Numbered from the stretch's first letter, positions 10,152 through 19,854 are shown. The stretch: 64,000 nt of DNA from Peribacillus faecalis (GCF_014712675.1 NZ_JACXSI010000001.1:124001-188000), one strand, 5' to 3'. The notes: generated from the sequence alone by a model not told the origin. Translations and numbers: made by a program.

Positions 10152-10923
10152 ATATTAATCCGACCTTTAAAAGGCCATTATATATACCGTCTTCATCTAC
10201 TGCAGTTGTAACTACATCAGCATGTTTCAGCAATTCCTTTTCCGCATTGCCCATCGCGATGCCGGTGCCGACTGTTTGCAGCATTTCGATATCATTCAGA
10301 CCATCGCCGAACGCATACACATTTTCCAATTGAAATTGTGCTCTTTTAATAAATTCATTGATACCGATTGCTTTCGATCCCCCAAACGGGACAACATCCA
10401 TGCAAATCGGATGCCAACGAATGAATTTCAAGTCTGTGTGTTCTTGAATGTATTCTTTCTCTTCTTGTTCGGAACAATACAATAATGATTGAAAAATATC
10501 GTTATGATGATGATATTCCGCATCGAATTCCGGATGTTTCAGCTTAAAGCTGCGCAATGAATCTTCAATATGCTTAGAATAAGGCACTGTCGTTCTGGCT
10601 CCATACTCATTCATTAAGACGACCGGAACTTGCTTTTCCTTTGTATGTTCCAGTAGATTATGTAATTTGTTTTTTGATAACGGATTTCTATAAATAATTT
10701 CATCTTCAAAAACAACATATTGCCCGTTAAAACAAACGTAGGAATCAATATCAAGCTCTTTTCGGATCTCTTCTATCATAAATGGCGCTCTACCGGTTGC
10801 AATCGCCACATAAACACCGTTTTCCTTCAATGTTTTTACCGCCGCTCTCGTTGATTCCGGCAACTCCTTATTAAAATCTAACAATGTTCCATCAATATCA
10901 AAAAAAACAATTTTTTTCTCCAC
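10150..10923 (-). CDS. ykrA: Cof-type HAD-superfamily phosphatase YkrA
   Basis: HAD hydrolase with motif I FFDIDGTLLD near the N-terminus, motif II threonine/serine in AIATGR, and motif III/IV KAIGI ... FGDGLNDIEML; a type IIB (Cof) cap lies between. Probably a sugar-phosphate or nucleotide phosphatase; substrate unknown. The ORF opens at GTG 10944, but AGAGGC seven bases before the GTG at 10923 and the resulting 257-residue length, as in B. subtilis YkrA, favour the shorter start (VEKKIVFFDIDG). Confidence 0.92.
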   Translation of the reverse strand: MEKKIVFFDIDGTLLDFNKELPESTRAAVKTLKENGVYVAIATGRAPFMIEEIRKELDIDSYVCFNGQYVVFEDEIIYRNPLSKNKLHNLLEHTKEKQVPVVLMNEYGARTTVPYSKHIEDSLRSFKLKHPEFDAEYHHHNDIFQSLLYCSEQEEKEYIQEHTDLKFIRWHPICMDVVPFGGSKAIGINEFIKRAQFQLENVYAFGDGLNDIEMLQTVGTGIAMGNAEKELLKHADVVTTAVDEDGIYNGLLKVGLI

Positions 10924-11157
10924 AATTAAGCCTCTTTTCTTCACTCGATTGTTATCACAATAATGTTACCGTTTTGACTCACCAATTAACAACACATTTA
11001 TTTTTATGAATTTTTTACCAGACAACCCTATTATTTCTCAGCAAGAAAAAAAGTAGTCTTCATATACTAATATTATAAATAAACCCTAAAAAGTTAAAAT
11101 TCTCATGAAAGTCTTATTTACTTTCTATTACTTTCGTTTACAATTAATATTAAGGAA

Positions 11158-11253
11158 GTGATCTGCGATGCTGAAAAAGCTCCGGAAGAAGTTGCTAAAA
11201 CAATGGAAAGATATGCTAAGAAAGAAAACAATCGCATAGATTTTTTCAATTAA
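11158..11253 (+). other. candidate small ORF or small RNA, uncertain
   Basis: AAGGAAGTG precedes two overlapping short frames. An ATG at 11168 gives 23 very basic residues (MLKKLRKKLLKQWKDMLRKK...). A GTG at 11158 gives 31 residues (...DAEKAPEEVAKTMERYAKK...) with more protein-like composition but a ribosome site too close to it. A terminator-like hairpin follows at once. I recognise neither peptide. The unit may equally be a non-coding RNA. Confidence 0.3.
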
Positions 11254-11254
11254 T

Positions 11255-11290
11255 AGCCCTTCAGTACTTGCGGAGGGCTTGTTCTTTCAT
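11255..11290 (+). terminator. terminator-like hairpin after the small ORF
   Basis: AGCCCTTC pairs with GGAGGGCT (one wobble) over an 11-base loop, followed by TGTTCTTTC, a weak U-tract. Confidence 0.5.
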
Positions 11291-11419
11291 GTAAAGTTTT
11301 CTAATATACACTTATAACAATTCGCAATTATATGAGCACATGTTGAAAAACATGAAAAAAAAGCTGCTTTTATATATAATGAAATTAATTATGTTAAGGA
11401 CTTAAGGAGAGATTTGATT

Positions 11420-11629
11420 ATGATTTACAAAGTATACTACCAAGAACTAATGAGCGAAGTACCTGTACGTGAAAAAACGAAAACGGTTTTCGTTGAAGCA
11501 GAGTCAGTTCGTGAAGTTCGAAGCAAATTAAAAGACAGAAATTACAACATCGAGTTAGTTACGCCTGTCGATGAAGCATACTTAGAATATGAAAAAGAAA
11601 ATGAAGACTTTAAAGTATTGGAGCTATGA
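11420..11629 (+). CDS. rpoY: RNA polymerase epsilon subunit RpoY (YkzG)
   Basis: A 69-residue DUF1447 protein that binds RNA polymerase in Firmicutes. The sequence [20 protein letters not shown] and the end FKVLEL match B. subtilis RpoY closely. I chose the ATG at 11420 rather than the in-frame TTG at 11414 because it gives the family start MIYK and lies nine bases after AAGGAGA. It is followed after six bases by rnjA, the standard rpoY-rnjA operon linking transcription and mRNA decay. Confidence 0.95.
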   Translation: MIYKVYYQELMSEVPVREKTKTVFVEAESVREVRSKLKDRNYNIELVTPVDEAYLEYEKENEDFKVLEL

Positions 11630-11635
11630 TAATTT

Positions 11636-13309
11636 ATGAAATTTGTTAAAAACGACCAGACCGCTGTATTCGCACTCGGCGGTCTTGGTGAAATCGGCAA
11701 AAACACATACGCGGTTCAATTTCAGGACGAGATCATTCTAATTGATGCCGGAATTAAATTCCCTGAAGATGAGCTACTGGGCATTGACTATGTTATTCCG
11801 GATTATGCCTACCTGGTTAAAAACGAAGATAAGATTAAAGGATTATTCGTCACACACGGACACGAAGATCATATCGGCGGAATTCCTTATCTTCTGAAAC
11901 AAATTAATATACCGATATATGGCGGCAAGCTTGCTTTAGGTTTAATCAAAAACAAGCTTGAAGAGCACGGCTTATTAAGACAGGCGAAACTAATTGAAAT
12001 TAGGGAAGATGATGTGATCAAGTTCAGAAAAACATCGGTAACATTTTTCCGAACTACTCACAGCATTCCGGATTCGTACGGTATTGTTGTAAAGACTCCT
12101 CCTGGACAAATCGTTCACACAGGTGACTTCAAATTTGATTTCACTCCAGTCGGTGAACCTGCTAACTTAACTAAAATGGCAGAGATCGGCAAGGAAGGCG
12201 TACTTTGCTTGCTATCAGACAGCACAAACAGTGAAGTGCCTCATTTCACGATGAGTGAAAGACGCGTAGGAGATAGCATTCACGATATTTTCCGAAAAGT
12301 TGAAGGGCGCATTATTTTTGCAACATTCGCATCGAATATTCACCGTCTTCAACAAGTGGTCGAAGCTGCAGTCGAAAACGGCAGAAAAGTAGCGGTATTC
12401 GGACGAAGCATGGAAGCAGCTATTACAATTGGACAAGAGTTAGGTTACATCCAATGTCCAAAAGATACATTCATTGATTCTCAGCAAATTAACCGCCTTC
12501 CTGCAAATAGAGTAACGATTTTGTGTACAGGAAGCCAAGGCGAACCGATGGCTGCGCTATCTCGTATCGCAAACGGCACACACCGTCAAATTCAAATCAT
12601 TCCTGGAGACACAGTGGTCTTTTCTTCATCACCAATTCCGGGTAACACAATCAGCGTATCTCGTACAATCAATATGCTGTTTAAAGCTGGAGCTGATGTA
12701 ATCCACGGATCACTAAGCAACATCCATACTTCCGGTCACGGTGGCCAAGAAGAACAAAAACTGATGCTTCGTCTTATGAAGCCAAAATTCTTCATGCCAA
12801 TTCACGGTGAATACCGCATGCAAAAAATGCATGCTCAACACGCAATCGACTGCGGCGTTGAAGAAGAAAATTGCTTCATTATGGACAACGGAGAAGTGTT
12901 GGCATTAAGCTCTAATACCGCTCACGTTGCCGGGAAAATTCAGTCCGGTTCTGTTTACATCGATGGTAACGGTGTCGGCGATATCGGCAACATCGTGCTT
13001 CGTGACCGTCGCATTCTTTCTGAAGAAGGATTGGTTGTTGTCGTAGTAAGCATCAACATGAAAGAGTTCAAAATTTCTGCCGGTCCGGATATCATTTCAC
13101 GCGGTTTCGTTTACATGCGTGAGTCAGGCGATCTGATCAGCGACGCTCAAAGCTTGCTTAAAAAGCATCTTAATAAAGTGATGGAAAGAAAGACAAGCCA
13201 ATGGTCTGAAATTAAAAACGAAATTACAGACACACTTGCTCCTTTCCTTTATGAAAAAACAAAACGTCGCCCAATGATTCTGCCGATCATTATGGAAGTG
13301 GATAAATAA
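11636..13309 (+). CDS. rnjA: ribonuclease J1
   Basis: 5'-exo/endoribonuclease of the metallo-beta-lactamase/beta-CASP family and a main mRNA-decay and rRNA-maturation enzyme of Bacillus. The zinc motif HGHEDH is at residues 74-79, at the same positions as the B. subtilis enzyme. The beta-CASP region follows (SDSTNSE, then [13 protein letters not shown]), then [14 protein letters not shown] and HTSGHGG, and the C-terminal HGEYRM. 557 residues, close to full family length. Second gene of the rpoY-rnjA operon; its ribosome site is weak, suggesting coupling to rpoY. Confidence 0.97.
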   Translation: MKFVKNDQTAVFALGGLGEIGKNTYAVQFQDEIILIDAGIKFPEDELLGIDYVIPDYAYLVKNEDKIKGLFVTHGHEDHIGGIPYLLKQINIPIYGGKLALGLIKNKLEEHGLLRQAKLIEIREDDVIKFRKTSVTFFRTTHSIPDSYGIVVKTPPGQIVHTGDFKFDFTPVGEPANLTKMAEIGKEGVLCLLSDSTNSEVPHFTMSERRVGDSIHDIFRKVEGRIIFATFASNIHRLQQVVEAAVENGRKVAVFGRSMEAAITIGQELGYIQCPKDTFIDSQQINRLPANRVTILCTGSQGEPMAALSRIANGTHRQIQIIPGDTVVFSSSPIPGNTISVSRTINMLFKAGADVIHGSLSNIHTSGHGGQEEQKLMLRLMKPKFFMPIHGEYRMQKMHAQHAIDCGVEEENCFIMDNGEVLALSSNTAHVAGKIQSGSVYIDGNGVGDIGNIVLRDRRILSEEGLVVVVVSINMKEFKISAGPDIISRGFVYMRESGDLISDAQSLLKKHLNKVMERKTSQWSEIKNEITDTLAPFLYEKTKRRPMILPIIMEVDK

Positions 13310-13460
13310 TCAAAAGCGCAAACGCCCGTTTAGCACCGTATGAAATGGAGGCCGTCGACTGAGGTAAAGGAAACACAAAGAACGTTAGTGATTCGCTGTT
13401 GACTTTAGGGAGACTGCCGAAATTCATTAGGTGCTGGGCGTTGGAGCTGGATGTATAGAC
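13310..13460 (+). repeat. GCGC-ended structured repeat (family 2)
   Basis: Runs from AAAAGCGCAAACGCCC to GGGCGTTGGAGCTGG. The ends pair: AACGCCC with GGGCGTT and, inside them, AGCACC with GGTGCT. Same ends as the copy at 39356-39553, but with a different interior. It lies between the rnjA stop and its terminator, so it is probably in the mRNA 3' end. Confidence 0.65.
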
Positions 13461-13461
13461 G

Positions 13462-13493
13462 AAAAAGGAGTTCCTCATAGGGCTCCTTTTTAT
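13462..13493 (+). terminator. rnjA terminator
   Basis: AAAAAGGAG (13462-13470) pairs with CTCCTTTTT (13483-13491), then TATTG. Confidence 0.85.
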
Positions 13494-13596
13494 TGTGTCT
13501 AATTTCCTCTTTTCTGAAGGCGTTATCTCCCACAGAGACGACGTTCTCCGTACTGTCAACGCACAATAAGCTGTGCGAGAGCGTCATTCAATGAAA

Positions 13597-13634
13597 AAAG
13601 AGGCGTAACCCCACTTATATGGTTCGCCTCTTTC
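13597..13634. terminator. terminator of ktrC
   Basis: AAAGAGGCGTAACC (13597-13610) pairs with GGTTCGCCTCTTT (13621-13633), one bulge. On the minus strand the following AAA/TTT run provides the U-tract directly after ktrC. Confidence 0.85.
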
Positions 13635-13637
13635 CTT

Positions 13638-14297
13638 CTATTCCAGCACTTTCTTCTCGAAACGATTAATGTCTGTATCTGCTCCCAATACAATCAAAAT
13701 ATCGCCAACATAAATCATTTCATCAGCTGCAGGTGAAATGATTACTTTGTTCCCTCTTTTCAAACCGACTATATTAATGCCGTATTTAGCTCGAATATCC
13801 AAGTCAATCAAAGTTCTTCCATTCAATCTAGGACTTGCGACAATCTCAACAATCGAATGATCATCAGACAAGTCGATGTAATCTAATATGTTATTAGAGA
13901 CAATTTTATGGGCAATTCTTTTCCCCATGTCTCTTTCAGGATGGACTACTTGATCGGCACCTATTTTGATCAGCACCTTCTCGTGATAATCATTTTGTGC
14001 TTTAACAGTTATATGCTTTACGCCAAGTTCCTTTAGCATTAAAGTAGTTAAAATACTTGCTTGAATATCATCACCGATTGCAACAATAACATGATCGAAA
14101 TTTCGGATGCCCAAACTCTTCAAAACCGATTCATCCGTTGTATCACCGATGACGGCATGCGATGCTATTGATGCAAACTCGTTTACACGATCTTCTTTAT
14201 GGTCTATCGCCAGCACTTCCATACCTTGTGCTACTAATTCACGGCATATACTGCCCCCGAAACGACCTAAACCGATAACGGCAAATTCTTTCTTCAC
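13638..14297 (-). CDS. ktrC: potassium uptake regulatory subunit KtrC (RCK domain)
   Basis: Cytosolic gating ring protein for the KtrCD potassium channel. The RCK_N Rossmann fold begins with FAVIGLGRFGGSI (dinucleotide motif GxGxxG), and an RCK_C (TrkA-C) domain occupies roughly residues 135-219; in B. subtilis that domain binds c-di-AMP. The sequence tracks B. subtilis KtrC (YkqB) closely. The ORF extends to 14432, but the GTG at 14297 is seven bases after GGAGG and gives the family start, so I chose it. The membrane partner KtrD is not nearby, as in B. subtilis. Confidence 0.95.
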   Translation of the reverse strand: MKKEFAVIGLGRFGGSICRELVAQGMEVLAIDHKEDRVNEFASIASHAVIGDTTDESVLKSLGIRNFDHVIVAIGDDIQASILTTLMLKELGVKHITVKAQNDYHEKVLIKIGADQVVHPERDMGKRIAHKIVSNNILDYIDLSDDHSIVEIVASPRLNGRTLIDLDIRAKYGINIVGLKRGNKVIISPAADEMIYVGDILIVLGADTDINRFEKKVLE

Positions 14298-14397
14298 AAT
14301 CATTCCTCCATGCTTTGCGTTGCTATTTCTCAATTGCTCATATTTTATCATACCACATGCACGGAACCAATGATTCTTTTGATTAATTGCCGTTCTT

Positions 14398-16215
14398 TTA
14401 CGAGTTTGCTTGCATTTGATACTGTGCTTCAATCAAATGATAATAATGTCCTTTATGGTTCATCAGCTGCTGATGGTTTCCTTGTTCTTTTATGACTCCA
14501 TTCTCAAGCACATAAATCATATCGCAGTCTCTTATAGTCGAAAGACGATGCGCGATAATAATTGAAGTACGCCCTACCAACAATGTTTGCAGCGCTTTTT
14601 GGATTTTCATTTCTGTCTCTGTATCGATGCTTGCGGTCGCTTCATCAAGAATAATTATCTTCGGATTTGCCAATAATGCACGCGCAAACGATAATAACTG
14701 CCTCTCTCCTACCGACAGCACATTGCCGCGCTCTTCTACCTCAGTTTCATAGCCTTTTGATAATCGGCTTATAAAATCATCAGCACCAACAGCCTTTGCT
14801 GCTGCAATCACTTCCTCATCAGTTGCCTTCGGATTTCCAAATCGGATATTTTCCATGATTGTCCCGGAAAAGATAAATGTCTCTTGAAGAACGATACTGA
14901 TTTGATTGCGTAAAGAGGCAATAGAAATATCTTTTATATTAATGCTGTCTATCAGCACTTCCCCTTTTGTGCAATCATAAAAACGGCTAATTAAATTGGC
15001 GATGGTCGTTTTTCCCGAACCGGTGTGCCCAACTAACGCGACCCGATTACCTGCCTTCATTTCCAAGCTGATTCCATCCAGAGCCTTTCTTTTTCCATCA
15101 TATGAAAATTCAACATCTTTAAATGTAATTAAACCTTTTACATCCTGCAGATGAATCGCATCAGGTTTCTCATCAACAAGCGGCTTTTCATCCAAAAATT
15201 CAAATATACGCTCAGAAGAAGCCATCCCAATTAACAGTTGGTTATATACTTGCCCAAGTCGCGATATAGGCTCCCAGAACATCCCTAAATAAAAAGCAAA
15301 CGAAACAAAAACACCGATTTCAATATTGCCGTCAATCAGCAATGTCGTACCGTACCAAATTAGCACAGCTGTCCCAAGCGCATTTGTCATTTCCACAAAC
15401 GGACGGAACAATGCATTTAAGCGCGAAGCTGTGCGCCAGCTATCGAATAGCTCAAAATTAATATTTTTAAAAAATGCCCTATTTTCTTTTTCCTGCGTAA
15501 AGGCTTGTGTAATTCGTATTCCTTGAATGCTTTCATTCAAATGCGAATTCAGCTTAGATTGGCGTAAGCGCACATCTTGCCAGCTGCGTCTGATTTTCTT
15601 TCTTAAAGTTGTTGAAATCATGAACATTAACGGTAAAATTACTAAAACGGCTAAAGTCAGTTCCGGACTGAGCGTAAATAATATCGCGATAATCCCGATC
15701 AGCATAACAATATCCATCAGCAAATTAATTACCCCATTTGTAAAAAGCTCCTGCAAGGAATTGATATCATTCATAATCCGAACAAGAATGCTTCCTGCTG
15801 ACCGTTGATCGAAGAAACGATGCGATAAACTTTGCACATGCGTAAATAAATGCTTCCTCAAATCATAAATGACCCCTTGCCCCAGCATATTCATCCATTT
15901 GATACGGTAAATACTCGCGATATAAGACATCAAATAAAGCACTGCTACAAGCGAAACCATACATATAAGCTTTTCCGTATCTTTACCGATTATTGCTTCT
16001 TCAATTATATAAACCCCTATAATAATCGGAATAGCCAGCCTAATAATTGTCACAAAAATGACAGACAAGAAAGCCAACGGTAAAAGTCCTTTATTGTACG
16101 GCTTCAAATAGCCTAACAGCCGCCACATTTGTCTCCAGTTGAACGGCTTATCGATTGCCTGGTCAGTTGAATAATTAAAGCGTTTCAGCACATTTTCTTT
16201 CACTTGATTTTCCAA
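14398..16215 (-). CDS. ABC exporter half-transporter, YknV-like
   Basis: A membrane-spanning domain of six helices (about 45-330) followed by an ATPase domain (370-605). Walker A GHTGSGKTT, Walker B IIILDEAT with catalytic Glu, and H-loop IIIAHRLST are normal, but the signature is LSVGERQ rather than LSGGQ. It follows the 16233 gene by 17 bases, and that gene has the complementary defect (Asp in place of the catalytic Glu), the asymmetry of heterodimeric exporters. Likely a lipid or drug exporter; substrate unknown. The TTG at 16215 is preferred over 16221 for spacing after AAAGGGGGG. Confidence 0.88.
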   Translation of the reverse strand: MENQVKENVLKRFNYSTDQAIDKPFNWRQMWRLLGYLKPYNKGLLPLAFLSVIFVTIIRLAIPIIIGVYIIEEAIIGKDTEKLICMVSLVAVLYLMSYIASIYRIKWMNMLGQGVIYDLRKHLFTHVQSLSHRFFDQRSAGSILVRIMNDINSLQELFTNGVINLLMDIVMLIGIIAILFTLSPELTLAVLVILPLMFMISTTLRKKIRRSWQDVRLRQSKLNSHLNESIQGIRITQAFTQEKENRAFFKNINFELFDSWRTASRLNALFRPFVEMTNALGTAVLIWYGTTLLIDGNIEIGVFVSFAFYLGMFWEPISRLGQVYNQLLIGMASSERIFEFLDEKPLVDEKPDAIHLQDVKGLITFKDVEFSYDGKRKALDGISLEMKAGNRVALVGHTGSGKTTIANLISRFYDCTKGEVLIDSINIKDISIASLRNQISIVLQETFIFSGTIMENIRFGNPKATDEEVIAAAKAVGADDFISRLSKGYETEVEERGNVLSVGERQLLSFARALLANPKIIILDEATASIDTETEMKIQKALQTLLVGRTSIIIAHRLSTIRDCDMIYVLENGVIKEQGNHQQLMNHKGHYYHLIEAQYQMQANS

Positions 16216-16232
16216 ACTCAATCCCCCCTTTG

Positions 16233-17978
16233 TTAAGCGTGATTCATCTGCTCTCTGTCGCTGAATTGTATATCGTAAATAGAGCGATACAAGCCCCGTT
16301 CCTTAATAAGCTCCTCATGAGTTCCTCTTTCAGTAATTTCTCCGCGCTGTAAAACTAAAATCTCATCGCAATGCTTCACCGATGAGATACGATGAGCAAT
16401 AATAATCGTTGTGCGGTCTTTCATCACTTCATTCAAGGCGATTTGGATATTTTGCTCTGTTTTCATATCTACCGCACTTGTCGCATCATCTAACACGATA
16501 ATTGCCGGGTTTAAACAAAGAGCCCGGGCAATCGCGATCCGCTGCTTTTGTCCTCCCGATAAACCTAATCCTCTTTCGCCGAGCATCGTTTCATAGCCAT
16601 CCGGCAGCTTTATAATAAAGTCATGTGCCTGCGCCCGTTTAGCTGCCTCAATAATTTCATCCATCGTCGCTTCAGGCTTTCCGTACGATATGTTGTCTTT
16701 AATGGTAGATGAAAAAAGAAACGACTCTTGCAGAACAAAGCCAATATTATTCCGTAAAGATGTCAATGTGAACTCATTAATATGCCGTCCATCCAAATAA
16801 ATCTCACCTGAAATCGGCTCATAGAAACGAGCAATCAGCTGTGTAATTGATGTTTTACCACTTCCGGTGGCACCAATAATTCCAAGCGTTTTTCCTTGCG
16901 GGAGCTTAAACGTAATTTTCGAGAGCGCCTCTTCATCTTCGTCATTATACTTTAGAGACACATCGCAAAATTGCAGCTCGCCTCTTACATTTGATGCGTC
17001 AATAGCAGTCTCTTCTTCCTGCACTTCTTTATCTTCGTCAAGAATTTCAAGCAATCTTTCCCCCGAAGCTTTGGACTGTGAAAATAAGTTGACCATATAA
17101 CCTAAATTGGCAATCGGCCAAACGATGTACCAAACTAAGCTGTAAAAAGCGACTAGCTCTCCCGGCTTTAGCTGATTGCCGATGACCAAATACCCGCCAT
17201 AGCTAAACAGAAAAACGACCGACAAATGGCCGCAAAACTCCATTAATGGAAAGTACTTCGCCCAAATTCCGGATGTATGTATATATTCACTGCGATAATC
17301 GCCGTTCGCATTATTGAACTTGCCGATTTCGAATTCCTCGCGCGACAATGATTTAACAGTTTGAATACCACTTATATTTTCCTGCACATTCGTATTCAAC
17401 TTGCCGAAAGATTTTCGAATGCCACGAAAAGCAGGTGTAACCGTCTTCTCAAAGCGAATGACCACCACAACAAGAAACGGCAATGTAATCATCGTCACCA
17501 AAGTTAACGACACTGAGTAATACAGCATGACGCCTAAACTGATGGTAATGAGAGTTACCAATCTGATCAGCTCCGCGATGCCAAACGATAAAAAGAAACG
17601 AAACCCTTCCACATCGGCTGTCAGTCGCGACATTAAATCCCCTGTCTTCGCTCGATCATAATATTGAAAACTTAAGTATTGCAGTTTTTTATACAAAGCA
17701 TTCCTCAAATGAAATACCGTTTGTATGCCAAAAATATCACCATGATACTGATTAATGAATAAAGCTATTCCTTTTAGAACCATGAGTGCAATAAACCCTA
17801 AAGCTAAATATGGAATCCAATGATATTTACCAAGCAGGATGACTTCATCAATAGTCAGCTGCAATACAATCGGATACACAACTGTAATGACTGTCATAAT
17901 AAGCAGAAAAAATAATGATAAAAACAAATGTGAACGATGCGGCCAATAATATTTTTTTAACTTTTTAAATGTATTCAC
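16233..17978 (-). CDS. ABC exporter half-transporter, YknU-like
   Basis: Partner of the downstream half-transporter. Six-helix membrane domain (about 15-310) then ATPase domain with Walker A GATGSGKTS, canonical signature LSGGQKQR and H-loop IIIAHRIS. Walker B reads IIVLDDATS, so the catalytic glutamate is aspartate and one ATP site of the heterodimer should be weakened. I place the start at GTG 17978, about seven bases after GAGGGG; an ATG at 17984 abuts that site and the frame stays open to TTG 18005. First gene of a two-gene operon. Confidence 0.88.
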   Translation of the reverse strand: MNTFKKLKKYYWPHRSHLFLSLFFLLIMTVITVVYPIVLQLTIDEVILLGKYHWIPYLALGFIALMVLKGIALFINQYHGDIFGIQTVFHLRNALYKKLQYLSFQYYDRAKTGDLMSRLTADVEGFRFFLSFGIAELIRLVTLITISLGVMLYYSVSLTLVTMITLPFLVVVVIRFEKTVTPAFRGIRKSFGKLNTNVQENISGIQTVKSLSREEFEIGKFNNANGDYRSEYIHTSGIWAKYFPLMEFCGHLSVVFLFSYGGYLVIGNQLKPGELVAFYSLVWYIVWPIANLGYMVNLFSQSKASGERLLEILDEDKEVQEEETAIDASNVRGELQFCDVSLKYNDEDEEALSKITFKLPQGKTLGIIGATGSGKTSITQLIARFYEPISGEIYLDGRHINEFTLTSLRNNIGFVLQESFLFSSTIKDNISYGKPEATMDEIIEAAKRAQAHDFIIKLPDGYETMLGERGLGLSGGQKQRIAIARALCLNPAIIVLDDATSAVDMKTEQNIQIALNEVMKDRTTIIIAHRISSVKHCDEILVLQRGEITERGTHEELIKERGLYRSIYDIQFSDREQMNHA

Positions 17979-18195
17979 TAACATCCCCTCTTCTGCACAA
18001 TGCAAAAAATGAAAAAAATTCGTATTTTCTTAATATATCGGTAATCGAAATAATTTTCTATATATTTTTACTAAAAATTAAAAATATTTAGAATTTAATT
18101 ACCGAACAATGATAGGAACCTCTTAATTTAAAAGTGTATACAATATAATTAACCAAAAAGAAAAATTTACTACATCAAACAAAGGGGGAGTCCGA

Positions 18196-18576
18196 ATGGC
18201 TCTTCAAATTATGAAGCTGGCAGTTGAAGCTACAAGCTCGATGAATACCAACCCTGTAGTTGAACGCTATTTTTATTATACGAATCGTCTGCTGACAGGG
18301 CCTAACACGCTCAAAATCGATACTAAATGCTTCTTTGACAGCACCGGAGCCGATGTTGAAGCGTTGCCGGCATTAACAGCATCCAACAGTTTTTTCAAAG
18401 TTTATGTTAATGGTGTATTGCAGATGGATGATCTTTTGTCATACACACCCGGTCCTCCTGGCAATGGCAACCTGACCATTATTATCCCGGAAGAATCGGA
18501 CATTTTGCCTGATAGTCCGGTTGTCTTAGAAATATCGAACTTTTACCCTAATGCAAATACAACCATCTACACGTAA
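18196..18576 (+). CDS. DUF4183-like protein, possible spore-surface component
   Basis: 126 residues with no signal peptide. The segment SFFKVYVNGVLQMDDLLSYTPGPP...LTIIIPEESDILPDSPVVLEI follows the DUF4183 pattern (xLFVNGVLQPPxxY...GxLxxxxxDIPxxxPIIL). DUF4183 proteins are associated with the exosporium or spore surface of Bacillus; that role is inferred. A strong AAAGGGGGAG site precedes the ATG. It faces another DUF4183 gene across a perfect terminator. A degenerate repeat head (GGAAAACCGTCATCGGCC) begins at the base after its stop codon. Confidence 0.72.
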   Translation: MALQIMKLAVEATSSMNTNPVVERYFYYTNRLLTGPNTLKIDTKCFFDSTGADVEALPALTASNSFFKVYVNGVLQMDDLLSYTPGPPGNGNLTIIIPEESDILPDSPVVLEISNFYPNANTTIYT

Positions 18577-18594
18577 GGAAAACCGTCATCGGCC
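18577..18594 (+). repeat. head-only remnant of the A/B repeat
   Basis: GGAAAACCGTCATCGGCC directly after a stop codon, 13 of 15 bases of the AAAAACCGTCACCGG head. No recognisable A hairpin follows. Confidence 0.5.
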
Positions 18595-18694
18595 AATTTT
18601 TCTTTTGAGTCCTCCTCTTCAATTCACTTTATTGAACTGCCTGGCAAGTGTATGGTTATAAAGCTATCCCGATTCAAAAACATAATTAACTTCT

Positions 18695-18740
18695 TCAAAA
18701 AAGGGCTGTGAACCAAATATGGTTCACAGCCCTTTTTTGA
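18695..18740. terminator. bidirectional terminator between the two DUF4183 genes
   Basis: Perfect 21-bp inverted repeat (TCAAAAAAGGGCTGTGAACC and its complement) with a loop of four bases. Confidence 0.93.
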
Positions 18741-18744
18741 AGAT

Positions 18745-19089
18745 TCAAAGCTTAATCATCTGCAATATAATCGGCGCATTCCTTATTGGAATATCTGCCG
18801 TTTTTAAAATGAGTTTTCCTTTCTCCACACAATAAGCCGATGGCGGTTGCAAGACACCATTAATAAATAGATTGTAATAAGATACCTCACACGGCGGGAA
18901 AATCGTTTCCGATGAGTATTCTTTCAATGCGTCTTCATCCGTATACATTTTTCGGCATCCGTCAGATAAGGTGTAGTATTCACATACCTCCACCTTTTTA
19001 GGACTAAAAAAATGATTCTCATCCATAATTCGCTTCTGAATTTGAAGAAACGGAGGAGGATATGCTGAACTTTTATATTGGATTTTCAT
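18745..19089 (-). CDS. DUF4183 domain protein
   Basis: About 114 residues; the second half (YYNLFINGVLQPPSAY, then GKLILKTADIPIRNAPIIL) is a clear DUF4183 domain. The N-terminus is polar and contains a short Pro-rich stretch. The frame is open to 19140, but GGTGAGA five bases before the ATG at 19089 (MKIQYKSS) makes that the likely start. Likely sporulation-related by family; unproven here. It converges on a second DUF4183 gene of different N-terminal sequence, so they are not a recent duplication. Confidence 0.78.
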   Translation of the reverse strand: MKIQYKSSAYPPPFLQIQKRIMDENHFFSPKKVEVCEYYTLSDGCRKMYTDEDALKEYSSETIFPPCEVSYYNLFINGVLQPPSAYCVEKGKLILKTADIPIRNAPIILQMIKL

Positions 19090-19158
19090 ATATCTCACCG
19101 CTTCCTTGCAAAAGTTCTTGTATATCATATTGAAGAACAAAGCAATAGGTGTCTCATA

Positions 19159-19228
19159 GAAAAACCGTTACCGGTCCTTTTTTATTTTGATTTCACTACT
19201 TGAATTATCTTCAATAAAAAGGAGACAT
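19159..19228 (+). repeat. solitary A unit of the A/B repeat
   Basis: AGAAAAACCGTTACCGGTCC at the head, arms TCCTTTTTTATT and AATAAAAAGGA, ending GGAGACAT. Relative to other copies the C-G pair in the stem is T-A, a compensated change. Confidence 0.75.
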
Positions 19229-19294
19229 TTCAGAGTTATACTTTCTCTTTAAACAAAAGCCCACCCCTTAAGGCTGAACCATTTGTTTACTATT

Positions 19295-19741
19295 CTATTT
19301 TTTCGCTTCATCCAGCACGCGCAGCAATCTGTTCTCGAGCATTTTCATCGTGCTTCCACCGGCCTGATAATGTCGCAACTTGCCTTTTGGGTCAAATAAA
19401 TAATACGCGGGAACATATTTATTCTCGTAAGCTTCTGACAGCAATTTATGCTGGTCGACAAAAGTCGGCTGGCTTATATCATGCTCAACCGCTTGCTTAG
19501 TGATTTCCTCTACATTTAAATCGCTTTCTGAGCGAGGCATATGTACTGAGATTACATTTAATCGATCAAGATATTGATCTCTGAATTGGTTAATTTTTGG
19601 CATTGCCACTTTGCATAAATGGCAGGAAATCGACCAGAAATGAATAAAAGTCGGCTTTCCCTCTAATTCTTCATTAGTTACTTCGCCATTAAGCCAAACA
19701 GCGTCTTCAAGGAATGACGGTATTTGTGTGTATAGCTTCAA
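19295..19741 (-). CDS. ykuV: thiol-disulfide oxidoreductase YkuV
   Basis: A 148-residue thioredoxin-fold protein of the TlpA/AhpC-TSA type. The active site WSISCHLC (Cys40, Cys43) and YVPAYYLFDPKG with the cis-proline match B. subtilis YkuV, including QAGGSTMKMLE near the C-terminus. No signal peptide, so it acts in the cytosol on protein disulfides. Monocistronic by spacing. It keeps the B. subtilis location between the ykuS and yknU-type genes. Confidence 0.93.
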   Translation of the reverse strand: MKLYTQIPSFLEDAVWLNGEVTNEELEGKPTFIHFWSISCHLCKVAMPKINQFRDQYLDRLNVISVHMPRSESDLNVEEITKQAVEHDISQPTFVDQHKLLSEAYENKYVPAYYLFDPKGKLRHYQAGGSTMKMLENRLLRVLDEAKK

Positions 19742-19854
19742 TGAAATATTACCTCCAGCCAGTATTTTCTTTATTTTATCATTTACTAAATCCGAAAAAT
19801 ACTAACAAAAATATCCGCCAATCCGATTTGAAACCGGAATGGCGGATTAAATGT

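Larger units (their letters stand above)
10924..11419. other. ykrA/rpoY intergenic region with a small transcription unit
   Basis: Contains a candidate small ORF with its own terminator (listed separately). The rest is AT-rich. A TATAAT near 11376 could be the -10 box for rpoY-rnjA, but no convincing -35 hexamer sits 16-18 bases upstream. Confidence 0.4.

Noticed and set aside
14298-14397. A c-di-AMP (ydaO-type) riboswitch before ktrC
   Set aside because: The upstream gap is about 100 bases with no pseudo-symmetric hairpins; KtrC is more likely regulated at the protein level.
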